Assembly: GCF_016055025.1 (NCBI RefSeq)
Contig: NZ_JAECVW010000001.1
Origin: Thermoactinomyces intermedius
Lineage (GTDB): Bacteria > Bacillota > Bacilli > Thermoactinomycetales > Thermoactinomycetaceae
DNA length: 64,000 nt
Reading direction: 5' to 3' (one strand)
In this document: positions 8,285-15,608 of the stretch, piece after piece
Layout: each line of letters begins with the position of its first letter
Numbering within the stretch: the stretch's first letter is position 1
The notes under the pieces: generated by a model
The model's input: the letters and a program-made list of their open reading frames with translations, nothing else
Told to the model about the DNA's origin: nothing
Databases searched by the model: none
Program-made: the position numbers and the translations under genes

Positions 8285-8731
8285 ATGAGAAGGACTAAAT
8301 TTTTTCATTCAAGGGATCAGTTTGAAGAATGGCTTTTCTTTGCTTCAGATGTCCTCGAAGATTTTACTAATGAGCTTACCTACCTAGAACTTGATTATTC
8401 GCCTGAATCATTAATTCGACTTGAAAAATGGATTCTTGAACGGCATCCCTCACCGGATTCACTTGTTAAAAGAGAGAAAGCAGAAATTCTTGATGGAATG
8501 TTACGATATGTAGGAGAAGTATATATAAAACATTTAAAAGCGATATGGGATGTCAATTTGGATGATCCTCAGGCTGTTTTTTACAGTATGCCAATTATAA
8601 GAATGCCTGGAAATGTTATTGTATCGCCATTTTCAGAGATTGTAGCTAGCTCGGATCGTAGATGGGGTGATTATATTTACAAAATGTTTAAGAATATTAG
8701 AGAAGAACTAAAAGAAAAAGGTCATCTTTGA
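8285..8731 (+). CDS. Putative immunity protein for toxin 1
   Basis: This 148-residue, acidic, mainly helical cytosolic protein starts 11 bases after the toxin stop, behind AGGTGG. I do not recognise the family. Visible stretches are SLIRLEKWILERHPSPDSL, then ILDGMLRYVGEVYIKHLKA (a YVGE motif seen in several immunity-like families) and a C-terminal helix. Position, size, lack of signal peptide and low GC compared with the backbone all fit an immunity gene that protects against the nuclease tip. The role is inferred from context only. Confidence 0.7.
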   Translation: MRRTKFFHSRDQFEEWLFFASDVLEDFTNELTYLELDYSPESLIRLEKWILERHPSPDSLVKREKAEILDGMLRYVGEVYIKHLKAIWDVNLDDPQAVFYSMPIIRMPGNVIVSPFSEIVASSDRRWGDYIYKMFKNIREELKEKGHL

Positions 8732-8831
8732 TTAGGGAAAAGTTTACTTACATTAAAAAGTAGTCCATTATGTTTTCAGGCTGCTTTTTACTATTTTCAA
8801 ATACTTATTCTAAGTATCCTTATTTTTCCCA

Positions 8832-9245
8832 TTAGGTTTTACTTTGTCCAGTTCCCACACGCGGAGTGTTTTGACATTGATACCAATCATTAGCAAACTC
8901 CGCTCTGTTATACCCATAGAATAACCTTGCTTTTCTAATTTTTTGGCTCAAAGTTTTTTCGGAAAGGGTTTCAAAGCATCCCGAATATGAGATAGGCACC
9001 TTTAGAGTTTTAGCAAGCGCTCTGAATGTGGGTATTTTTGGCGTGTGCAATGTTGCTGATCGTTTCGTAAGTTAAGCCGGATAGTTCGGCTAATTCTTTG
9101 ATGGTCATATTTTGACTTAGTCGTGTGTTCCTGATCCGAGCCGCTGGAGTAGAGAGGGAGGGATCGTAGAACTCGCTTCGGGTACATTGAGTTTCATCTT
9201 GCGTTGGATTTCCATTCCCCAATTGTTAATTGCACGCTTGTCCAT
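8832..9245 (-). pseudogene. XRE-family regulator, frameshifted (copy A)
   Basis: The intact paralogue at 13706-14197 lets this copy be read across three frames. It begins MDKRAINNWGMEIQRKMKLN (start at 9245), continues in a second frame as RIRNTRLSQNMTIKELAELS (the helix-turn-helix) and in a third as IPTFRALAKTLKVPISY to a stop at 8832. At least two indels inactivate it. The second helix-turn-helix unit (LSQKIRKARLFYGYNRAEFA) is also partly kept. It faces the truncated comM copy A, exactly as in copy B. Confidence 0.85.
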
Positions 9246-9721
9246 GCGGTTTTTTTGGTTATGAAGAGGATCGCAGTTGCACCTGCACCCCGCACCAAGT
9301 GCAACGGTACCGGTCCAAGATTTCCGGCCCTTTGCTGGATCGCATTGACATCCACATCGAGGTGCCGAAAGTGGATTTTCAAACATTGAGCGAAGGGGAA
9401 AGAGGGGAATCCTCCGCTTCCATCCGAAAACGGGTGAACCAGGCGCGAAAGAGGCAGCAGGAACGTTTCCGGGGAAGTGAAACGAAAACCAACAGCACCA
9501 TGAGCACAGCCGATATCCGTAAATACTGCAAGTTGGATCCGGCGTCGCTCCGACTGATGAAGCAGGCTTTTGAAACCCTCGGGTTGAGTGCCCGGGCCCA
9601 TGACCGCATCCTCAAGGTGGCCCGCACCATCGCCGACTTGGCAGGAGAAGAAAACATCGGGCCCGCCCATATTGCCGAAGCAATCCAGTACCGGAGCCTG
9701 GACCGGAAGTTTTGGGAGTGA
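9230..9721 (+). pseudogene. comM: comM (YifB) 3' fragment, copy A
   Basis: ComM is an AAA+ Mg-chelatase-like helicase that helps integrate DNA during natural transformation; full length is about 500 residues. Only the last ~160 codons are here: the Zn-binding-like CPCGFFGYEEDRSCTCTP, then ISGPLLDRIDIHIEVPKVDF, a helical linker, and the C-terminal lid domain (LGLSARAHDRILKVARTIAD ... ENIGPAHIAEAIQYRSLDR). Walker A and B regions are missing. The 5' break coincides with the start of the divergent XRE gene, whose first codons lie inside comM sequence. The reading frame itself is unbroken. The same truncated form recurs at 14182-14672. Confidence 0.9.
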
Positions 9722-9904
9722 CGTTCTCTGAATCCAAACGCCTTCATATCAAAATAAACTCTCAAACAATTTAAGCCGGCTGGGGTGCCACCTCATGTTG
9801 CAACATCATAAAAATCCTGCTCTACCATCCAAGAACACAAAAGTGGTTTGATGGATTTGGCCAATATAAATATGGCATGGAAATAAAGCAGAGAGGAATG
9901 AATC
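9722..9904. other. Junction between comM copy A and inserted gene
   Basis: Bases to about 9793 match the region after comM copy B, ending at GCCGGCTGGGGTGCCACCTC. The homology then stops and a segment of about 365 bases absent from copy B begins. Confidence 0.6.
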
Positions 9905-10183
9905 ATGCAGATACCACCAGAAATGCAATTGGCACCGGAGATCAGGGCAGCATTGGAGAAGATTGATTTTATTAACAGGTACAAAAATATGTCTGCGAAA
10001 TATGACTTTGACGAAGAATTTGATTATGATAATGAATTGGGTTATCCGGCCCGTAACGATAAAAGGGAAAATTTCTTTCAAATTGTGGAGGAATACCCTC
10101 CTTTTCAATTTAAATTCAATATTTCTCTCAGCTATGCTCTTTTGGAATTTATCCGGTGGTCCGAATGGATGGGGAGTTGCTGA
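9905..10183 (+). CDS. Truncated small acidic protein, possible immunity remnant
   Basis: The first ~80 codons look like a real gene: ATG behind AGAGAGGAA, start MQIPPEMQLAPEIRAALEKI, then an Asp/Glu/Tyr-rich stretch (YDFDEEFDYDNELGY). The last codons run into repeat sequence shared with 14921-15153 (from about 10158), so the natural 3' end has probably been lost and replaced. I do not recognise the family. Size, acidity and location in the toxin island suggest a former immunity gene. Confidence 0.45.
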   Translation: MQIPPEMQLAPEIRAALEKIDFINRYKNMSAKYDFDEEFDYDNELGYPARNDKRENFFQIVEEYPPFQFKFNISLSYALLEFIRWSEWMGSC

Positions 10184-10333
10184 TTGGTGATCCATGGGAC
10201 TAGGTTAAAGCAGTTATTGGATGGTACAGACGAACGTTTCAGAGCAGCCGGATTCCGCAATTAAGATGATTTAAGGGAAATATTGAAAGAAGCATTTGAG
10301 ATGGATGAGGATTTCAAACGGACTTTAATGTAA
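10158..10333 (+). pseudogene. Decayed toxin-tail fragment, copy A
   Basis: This is nearly identical to 14921-15093, where it reads GDPWDWLKQLLDGTDERF ... LKEAFEMDEDFKRTLM and stops. Here an extra base (GACTAGGTT against GACTGGTT) shifts the frame and an AAT-TAA change creates a stop. It is the end of a gene whose body is missing. Confidence 0.7.
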
Positions 10334-10359
10334 ATGCTCTGATCCGGAAAGAGGATTTT

Positions 10360-10392
10360 GTTGGGTGATAAAGAGCTATATCGCTCTTTTTT
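10360..10392 (+). terminator. Terminator after toxin-tail fragment copy A
   Basis: A hairpin around GATAAAGAGCTATATCGCTC followed by a T tract, duplicated at 15123-15152. Confidence 0.6.
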
Positions 10393-10809
10393 AAAGCTTT
10401 ATATCAAAGAGGAGACAGTATGAGTTTAGTATCGAAGAAGCATAGAATAACCCGCATGACAGATATCAAGTGACCGGATAATTGGTCAAGCTGTTGTCAT
10501 TTCATAAAACCGGGTGAAATCAGCTTGATGCATCGGTAGATTCTCTGGGGCCTAATGGAATGGACCTTTTTTATTTGCTCGAACAAACATTCACAAGACA
10601 GAAACGAAGCATCTCATCGGAGAATAGTGGGCAGATGAAAAAAGTATCGTTACATGGCCGAATAACTGGAATGGGGGAAAGCTAAAGAAAAACCCCGACC
10701 CAAAGTCACACGCATCGAATAAGCGTCGACTTTTCTGACCGAGGTAATTTACATGCGATTTCGGACTTGATTGTCGTTACGAAAATCAAAGCAAAAAATA
10801 ATGCTTGTA
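10393..10809. other. Degraded coding remnants
   Basis: No intact gene is present. Short stretches look protein-like in several frames (for example GNLHAISDLIVVTKIKAKNN near 10745-10800), which fits decayed toxin or immunity debris. Confidence 0.4.
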
Positions 10810-11268
10810 TCAATGACCTGCATTATTTTCTTGACGCACTTCTTCAAACCAAGAAAGAAAAATATCATCTGGTAAAAGCATATCGTCATTAGACCAGACT
10901 AAATCATACTTATATGTTGCTCGTAGTTTGTTCTCTTTTACCTTGTAATGCATTTTTATTTCGGTAGGCATTTCCCGATTAAATTCTTTACATTTATTAT
11001 GAATTTGCTTTAATATTTCAACTCCTTTGTGTAGCATACTCCACTGTTTTTCTTTTGAAACATCATAAATTTTATCTTCTAATACCTCGTTTAGTTGGTT
11101 TTTATGAACAACCTTGCCGTTAATTTTATAGAACACGTTAAATGAATACGATAATTCACAAGAACAGTAAATATAGATATCATCCGCTCTGTTATTGACA
11201 TACTCTAAACAGATCGCCACCATTTCAGCTTGTAACTCTGCAAGAACATCTTCAAAACCTTTTTTCAT
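10810..11268 (-). CDS. YezG-like (DUF600) immunity protein for toxin 2
   Basis: This 152-residue cytosolic protein is translated right behind toxin 2. It resembles the YezG/DUF600 immunity family: a central strand-rich region (IYIYCSCELSYSFNVFYKI), then LPTEIK-like text here as MPTEIKMHYKVKENKL, the strand RATYKYDLVWSND and the final DIFLSWFEEVRQ. YezG-type proteins are known partners of nuclease-tipped YeeF-type toxins, matching the neighbour here. The ATG at 11268 sits behind AGGGGTG, which overlaps the toxin stop; a GTG at 11277 is an alternative. Confidence 0.8.
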   Translation of the reverse strand: MKKGFEDVLAELQAEMVAICLEYVNNRADDIYIYCSCELSYSFNVFYKINGKVVHKNQLNEVLEDKIYDVSKEKQWSMLHKGVEILKQIHNKCKEFNREMPTEIKMHYKVKENKLRATYKYDLVWSNDDMLLPDDIFLSWFEEVRQENNAGH

Positions 11269-11279
11269 GGCTTTCACCC

Positions 11280-12788
11280 CTAATTTGGAATATGTTGCTC
11301 AAATCCGACGCCATCAATTGTATACTGTACATCAAAACTACTCGGCCTCATATTATTTCCGTCATAATTAATTCTAACTCTTACAGAAACTTGTTGGCCA
11401 TTTTCTAGTGCTCTGGCCCAGCGGTTCTCCAGCCTCTTGTACACACTCAAGTTCGCACTCCTAGACATAGATACAAGATTATCTAACTCTGGCGAACCTC
11501 CAAATCTATCACCAGCTAAGTGTCCGGCATGGTCTGTAGGCAGTTTACCTGGTGTATTTTGATTATGTGGCAGTCGTTCCGTACGTTGAGTTAGCCTTAA
11601 GTCATCTGCATTAAATTCAATAATCCTACCTAAATCATCGGTTTCATATATATAATCATATTCACCTGTTCGATATCGAATGTTTGGTCGTAATGTTCCA
11701 TTAGGATTGATGTGACTTCCATCTGTAATTATATTATCTGTCCGAGATACATTGTTTGAAAACTTCTGTAACCAAGCGCCAAACTTAGTATCTTCTATCT
11801 TGGTATGGCCAATTTCTATCGAAGGGATCGGCAGATTGCTATCCGCGGATGCCAAGACATGCATCTTGACGGTCGGAAAATCAATTTTGTTAATGCTGGT
11901 CACAATCGAATCAAAGTTATTTGAGAAGAGCCATCCTCCGTATGAAAGCAGCCCGCCGACACCAATTGCGATTAACGTATTTTTGACGTTGATTTTCCCT
12001 GTTTTAAAAAAATCAAATACGCTTTGCTCAACTCCCGCGCCTACTGATCCTTTAACTGCAGTAGGCAGCCACGGGATTTTGCTGCCGAGCCAAGTTACGA
12101 AACGGGCACCGCCGATCAGCTCTCCAAAAAGTCCCCCGATTCCTCCGGCAATGCATCCAAACAATGTATCGGTCAGCATCTCCATGCTCATAAATTCATT
12201 GCCCGAAAGCCATGATGTGAATCCGCCAAAACCCCCACCAAGTAATATTCCATAACCAACGAAGGATAGAATTTGGGGGGAGATCGTAAAAGACAAAATG
12301 GTGAGTGTTGATCCGGCTGCAATTAAGGCAGATGCTGTTGCAATTAACCAAACGGCAAAAACAGCCAATACTATGATTAATAGCAGCACAATGATTTTTT
12401 TGTAATTCGCTTTGATCCAATCCCAAGCGGCGGCGAGGGCATCAACGACTACTTCGGTGATTTTGGACAATACGCCAATAAACCAATCCCACAGGGCGGA
12501 CGCTTTTTCTTTGGTCCATTCCCATGCACCGGAGACCTTGTCCGCCGTCCACTCCCATGCGCTTTTGAACGGCTGGGTGACCTGATCCAAGAATCCTTTC
12601 TCTTCCTCAACCGATGGCGGGGCTGGCAGATCCTGCTTCGGAGGCGGGCTTTGCTCGAACTGGTTGAATTGGTCATTCACTTCCGGCACGTCAAAGCCAC
12701 CTGTGGCATGAACCGTTCCAGGTCCAAAAATGCCCAATCCCACACAAGCGATCAACACGATGATGAAAATTCGTTGGAATTGACGCAT
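11280..12788 (-). CDS. Polymorphic toxin 2: exported Trp-rich membrane module with non-specific DNA/RNA endonuclease tip
   Basis: This 502-residue paralogue of toxin 1 shares the first ~340 residues: signal-like segment (IFIIVLIACVGLGIFG, then TVHATG), FDVPEVNDQFN, Trp-rich repeats (SAWEWTADKVSGAWEWTKEK, LWDWFIGVLSKITEVV) and hydrophobic Gly-rich segments up to FGAWLQKF. The C-terminal ~150 residues form an Endonuclea_NS_2-type nuclease: NGTLRPNIRYRTGEYDYIYE, RLPHNQNTPGKLPTDHAGHL with the catalytic His region, then DRFGGSPELDNLVSMSRSAN and a terminal strand region (PSSFDVQYTIDG). Such tips are known from YeeF/YobL toxins. The immunity gene follows on the same strand. GGGAGGCG lies about 40 bases before the ATG, so translation start needs care. 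Confidence 0.85.
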   Translation of the reverse strand: MRQFQRIFIIVLIACVGLGIFGPGTVHATGGFDVPEVNDQFNQFEQSPPPKQDLPAPPSVEEEKGFLDQVTQPFKSAWEWTADKVSGAWEWTKEKASALWDWFIGVLSKITEVVVDALAAAWDWIKANYKKIIVLLLIIVLAVFAVWLIATASALIAAGSTLTILSFTISPQILSFVGYGILLGGGFGGFTSWLSGNEFMSMEMLTDTLFGCIAGGIGGLFGELIGGARFVTWLGSKIPWLPTAVKGSVGAGVEQSVFDFFKTGKINVKNTLIAIGVGGLLSYGGWLFSNNFDSIVTSINKIDFPTVKMHVLASADSNLPIPSIEIGHTKIEDTKFGAWLQKFSNNVSRTDNIITDGSHINPNGTLRPNIRYRTGEYDYIYETDDLGRIIEFNADDLRLTQRTERLPHNQNTPGKLPTDHAGHLAGDRFGGSPELDNLVSMSRSANLSVYKRLENRWARALENGQQVSVRVRINYDGNNMRPSSFDVQYTIDGVGFEQHIPN

Positions 12789-13111
12789 AAGTTTCGCTTG
12801 GGAACATGCGATGTTTGTTTCGCCTCCCTAAGCTCATTCTCCTCCTTATTATGTGATTTTTAAGAAAAAAAGACAGGGATGGCCGAAGCCAATACTGTCC
12901 CATAACATCTCGACTCTTTTCTGCATCATCTTTTGGAATTATAGGTGAATTCAATTTACTTTTTCAATATATTAGCCTAAATCAGCCATAAAAAATTTAT
13001 GACATTTAAAATTCGATTCAGGAAATTCAAAAGGAACAATAGTAATTCTTTACTGTCGAAACTTAGCTTATTAAAACCTCAAGAAAGTAGTAGTTTCGGT
13101 AATTTAAATAA
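12789..13111. other. Intergenic region upstream of toxin 2 and the CRISPR leader
   Basis: No gene is supported. It carries the likely toxin 2 promoter on the minus strand and AT-rich sequence leading into the CRISPR leader. Confidence 0.5.
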
Positions 13112-13252
13112 GTCGTCGACCTCCAGTTGTGCAAAAATCCCTGGGGATCGACGACAATTACTTTTCAGGGTTATCAAGTATTTTCAGATTTGCTTTAATT
13201 TTGGAGTCAAAAGAGGTAAAATAAAAACGCAGTGTTTATGAGGAGTTTAGGG
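13112..13252 (+). promoter_or_regulatory. CRISPR leader
   Basis: Directly before the first repeat is an AT-rich segment containing GTCGTCGACCTCCAG, then TGCAAAAATCCCTGGGGATC and the mirrored GATCGACGAC. The element GTCGACC...TGCAAAAATCCC...GGGGATCGACG is the kind found in leaders of thermophilic Firmicute arrays (from memory). The inverted repeat spans 13112-13155. It ends GAGTTTAGGG against the first repeat. Confidence 0.65.
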
Positions 13253-13350
13253 GTTTATAAACTACCTATAAGGTATTGAAACTTTTCGATCAAGCCAATC
13301 ACGTATTGAATAGCCTGTTCGTTTATGAACTACCTATGAGGTATTGAAAC
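13253..13350 (+). CRISPR. Minimal CRISPR array: two repeats, one spacer
   Basis: Two 30-base repeats (13253-13282 and 13321-13350) differ at two positions. Both contain ACTACCTAT and end GGTATTGAAAC, typical of type I-B/III repeats in Firmicutes. The single spacer is 38 bases (13283-13320). A leader-like element lies immediately upstream. There are no cas genes anywhere in the window, so it depends on cas genes elsewhere or is a relic. Confidence 0.8.
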
Positions 13351-13476
13351 CGCCAGTGACGAATGAAAGATTGGCAAAAGAAGAGATTAAAATGTTTTAA
13401 AATATTAATGGGATTGCTTGGTTTCAGTTGATTGATCCAATATAAGGAGGATCAACCTTGAATAAATTTTGGAGAA

Positions 13477-13566
13477 ATGTATTGGATCATTGTAGTTGTT
13501 TTTATTGTTGTTGTAATATTTGGAGGAGCACTCTTGTTTAATTTTTTGTGGAGCCTATTTGGATGA
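13477..13566 (+). CDS. Possible 29-residue membrane peptide
   Basis: From the ATG at 13477 the frame gives a single hydrophobic span, WIIVVVFIVVVIFGGALLFN, and stops at 13566. A perfect AAGGAGGATC at 13444-13453 points instead to a TTG at 13459, whose frame (starting NKFWRN) ends after 27 codons. One extra base would join NKFWR to the hydrophobic span, so this may be a frameshifted small gene. No function is proposed. Confidence 0.3.
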   Translation: MYWIIVVVFIVVVIFGGALLFNFLWSLFG

Positions 13567-13649
13567 GTGAGATGTAATACCGATCTCCATTTTATTTTTT
13601 AATCAAAAAGGGTAAAGAGAAAGACATAGAGTTTTCGTAGAGTTTAGGG

Positions 13650-13679
13650 GTTTATGGATTACCTATGAGGCATTGAAGT
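13650..13679 (+). CRISPR. Degenerate CRISPR repeat
   Basis: A third copy of the 30-base repeat carries several changes (it ends GGCATTGAAGT instead of GGTATTGAAAC). It is preceded by the same AGAGTTTAGGG end-of-leader sequence as the first repeat. This suggests a second, decayed leader-repeat end. Confidence 0.65.
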
Positions 13680-13691
13680 ACCTTCACATAA

Positions 13692-13731
13692 ATGAAAGCA
13701 GCCCATCATGTTTTTGGGCTGCTTTTTAATA
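13692..13731. terminator. Terminator at the 3' end of the XRE gene
   Basis: The stem AAAGCAGCCCA/TGGGCTGCTTT is followed by Ts on both strands. It overlaps the last codons of the minus-strand regulator. A worn copy occurs at 8755-8803, downstream of the frameshifted XRE copy. Confidence 0.75.
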
Positions 13732-14197
13732 TGTTCATGTATCGATTCAATGTGTCTTTATTCCCACCAGTTGGCTTCACTTTATCCTGTTCCCACAACC
13801 GGAGTGTTCTTACATTGACGCCAACTCGTTTTGCAAATTCCTCCCGGTTGTACCCATGGAATAACCGTGCTTTTTTAATTTTTTGGCCCAAAGTTTGTTC
13901 GGGAAGGATTTCAAAGCATCCCAAATATGAGATAGGCACCTTGAGGGATTTGGCAAGTGCTCTGAATGTGGGCATCTTTGGTGTGTGTTTATTCGTTTCA
14001 ATGTTGCTGATCGCTTCACAAGTCAACCCAGACAGTTCGGCCAATTCTTTGATCGTCATGTTTCGACTTAGGCGTGTGTTCCGGATCCGTGCCGCAGGTG
14101 TAGAGAGGGTGGGATCGTAAAACTCACTTCGGGTGACATTGAGTTTCATTTCTCGGTGGATGGCCATTCCCCAATTGTTCACTGCATGCTTGTCCAT
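13706..14197 (-). CDS. XRE-family transcriptional regulator with two helix-turn-helix units (copy B)
   Basis: This intact 163-residue protein has two Cro/CI-type helix-turn-helix domains. The first, at about residues 33-85, reads IRNTRLSRNMTIKELAELSG, then AISNIETNKHTPKMPTFRAL and LAKSLKVPISYLG. The second, at about 100-150, reads LGQKIKKARLFHGYNREEFA, then VNVRTLRLWEQDKVKP. It probably acts as a DNA-binding repressor of nearby genes, possibly the toxins, but its targets are unknown. The first codons lie within the comM remnant (comM on the plus strand), so the regulator gene and comM were joined in a past recombination. Copy A at 8832-9245 is broken. Confidence 0.85.
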   Translation of the reverse strand: MDKHAVNNWGMAIHREMKLNVTRSEFYDPTLSTPAARIRNTRLSRNMTIKELAELSGLTCEAISNIETNKHTPKMPTFRALAKSLKVPISYLGCFEILPEQTLGQKIKKARLFHGYNREEFAKRVGVNVRTLRLWEQDKVKPTGGNKDTLNRYMNILKSSPKT

Positions 14198-14672
14198 GCG
14201 GTTTTTTTGGATATGAAGAGGATCGCAGTTGCACCTGCACCCCGCACCAAGTGCAACGGTATCGGTCCAAAATTTCCGGTCCCTTGCTGGATCGGATCGA
14301 CATCCACATCGAGGTGCCCAAAGTGGATTTTAAAACATTGAGCGAAGGGGAAAGAGGGGAGTCCTCCGCTTCCATCCGAAAACGGGTAAACCAGGCGCGA
14401 AAAAGACAGCAGGAACGTTTCCGGGGAAGCGAAACGAAAACCAACAGCACCTGAGTACAGCCGATATCCGTAAATACTGCAAGTTGGATCCGGCGTCGCT
14501 CCAACTGATGAAGCAGGCTTTTGAAACCCTCGGTTTGAGTGCCCGGGCACATGACCGTATCCTCAAGGTGGCCCGCACCATTGCCGACTTGGCAGGAGAA
14601 GAAAACATCGGGCCTGCCCATATTGCCGAAGCGATCCAGTACCGGAGCCTGGACCGGAAGTTTTGGGAGTGA
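14182..14672 (+). pseudogene. comM: comM (YifB) 3' fragment, copy B, frameshifted
   Basis: This is the same C-terminal comM segment as copy A (ISGPLLDRIDIHIEVPKVDF ... ENIGPAHIAEAIQYRSLDR). Here a missing A near 14452 (CAGCACCTGAGT against CAGCACCATGAGC) breaks the frame, giving a stop followed by an open continuation to 14672. The 5' two-thirds is absent, as in copy A. Confidence 0.9.
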
Positions 14673-14879
14673 TTTATCTTAGACAAAGGGATTATGCGAA
14701 AAAAAGGCTTATCGCGTGTCCGGGGATTATCAGTGAACAACGAATGACGGCGGGCTTCCCAAGCCGAATTCTCAAAAACTCGTGTGCCTCAGTTCGATGA
14801 ACGTCGGATGGAGAGCGGAGTTGGGTGTCTGTTTTGACACACTCTCCGCTTGTTAATCAAAGCGGCTCCATATCAAAGC
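14673..14879. other. Spacer between comM copy B and toxin-tail fragment
   Basis: No gene is seen. It contains an imperfect hairpin around 14809-14850 (GAGAGCGGAG ... CTCTCCGCTT). Confidence 0.4.
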
Positions 14880-15093
14880 AAACTCACAAGCAATTCAAGC
14901 CGGCTGGGATGCCACCTCAGTCTGGAAGGATGGGGAGTTTCTGATTGGTGATCCATGGGACTGGTTAAAGCAGTTATTGGATGGTACAGACGAACGTTTC
15001 AGAGCAGCCGGATTCCGCAATTATGATGATTTAAGAGAAATATTGAAAGAAGCATTTGAGATGGATGAGGATTTCAAACGGACTTTAATGTAA
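14880..15093 (+). pseudogene. C-terminal fragment of a lost gene, copy B (possible toxin tail)
   Basis: An open frame without a start reads ANSQAIQAGWDATSVWKDGE, then GDPWDWLKQLLDGTDERFRA and AGFRNYDDLREILKEAF, stopping at 15091-15093. The body of the gene is missing upstream. It sits just in front of an Imm22-type immunity gene, so it may be the end of that protein's toxin. That link is inference. A worn copy lies at 10158-10333. Confidence 0.55.
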
Positions 15094-15122
15094 ATGCTCT
15101 GATCCGGAAAGAGGATTTTGTT

Positions 15123-15152
15123 GGGCGATAAAGAGCTATATCGCCCTTTTTT
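15123..15152 (+). terminator. Terminator after toxin-tail fragment copy B
   Basis: GGGCGATA pairs with TATCGCCC around AAGAGC, followed by six Ts. Confidence 0.75.
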
Positions 15153-15233
15153 GGTTCTTTTATATCTTAGCGTTTGGATTTCACAAACCCATCATCTTCA
15201 GCGGGAAAGATAAAAATTGAGGAGGAAAATTTT

Positions 15234-15608
15234 TTGGAGAAAAAAGGATATGTATCCATGTTCATTGGTGACGTAAGTTCGTTTGAAGAGCTGGAAAGCT
15301 ATGTGATGCAAAGTTATACAGAGGACGGGGATTGGGTTAATTCGCAATTTGAAAAGGATTTTAGCATTGAATATTACGATGAAGATTTTTTAGAAGTGGA
15401 GTTTTACAATGAACCATCAAATGATTTGAGAGTTATTCTTAAGGGGTTTTCATATGATGAAAAGATAATTCCTGGATTTATCGGGATTTGCGGTGAGTAT
15501 CTGGATCAAGAAGTGAATTCAGTTATTTTACTTTATAACTTTGCCTATGATGGAACCGTAAAAGAAACAAATCGGTTTCGGTTTTTGGGGGCGTTACCAT
15601 ATATGTAA
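15234..15608 (+). CDS. Imm22-family immunity protein, without its toxin
   Basis: This 124-residue acidic protein matches my recollection of the Imm22 family of polymorphic-toxin immunity proteins: KGYVSMFIGDVSSFEELESY, then SYTEDGDWVNSQFEKDFSIE, DEDFLEVEFYNEPSNDLRV and LKGFSYDEKIIPGF. The chosen start is TTG 15234 behind GAGGAGG at 15218-15224; the open frame upstream to 15174 lacks a ribosome site. No intact toxin gene lies upstream, only the tail fragment, so this looks like an orphan immunity gene that could protect against toxins of neighbouring strains. Family call is from memory. Confidence 0.8.
   Translation: MEKKGYVSMFIGDVSSFEELESYVMQSYTEDGDWVNSQFEKDFSIEYYDEDFLEVEFYNEPSNDLRVILKGFSYDEKIIPGFIGICGEYLDQEVNSVILLYNFAYDGTVKETNRFRFLGALPYM

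Noticed and set aside
8755..8803. Hairpin before the broken XRE gene as a separate element
   Set aside because: It is a worn copy of the terminator at 13692-13731 and needs no separate explanation.
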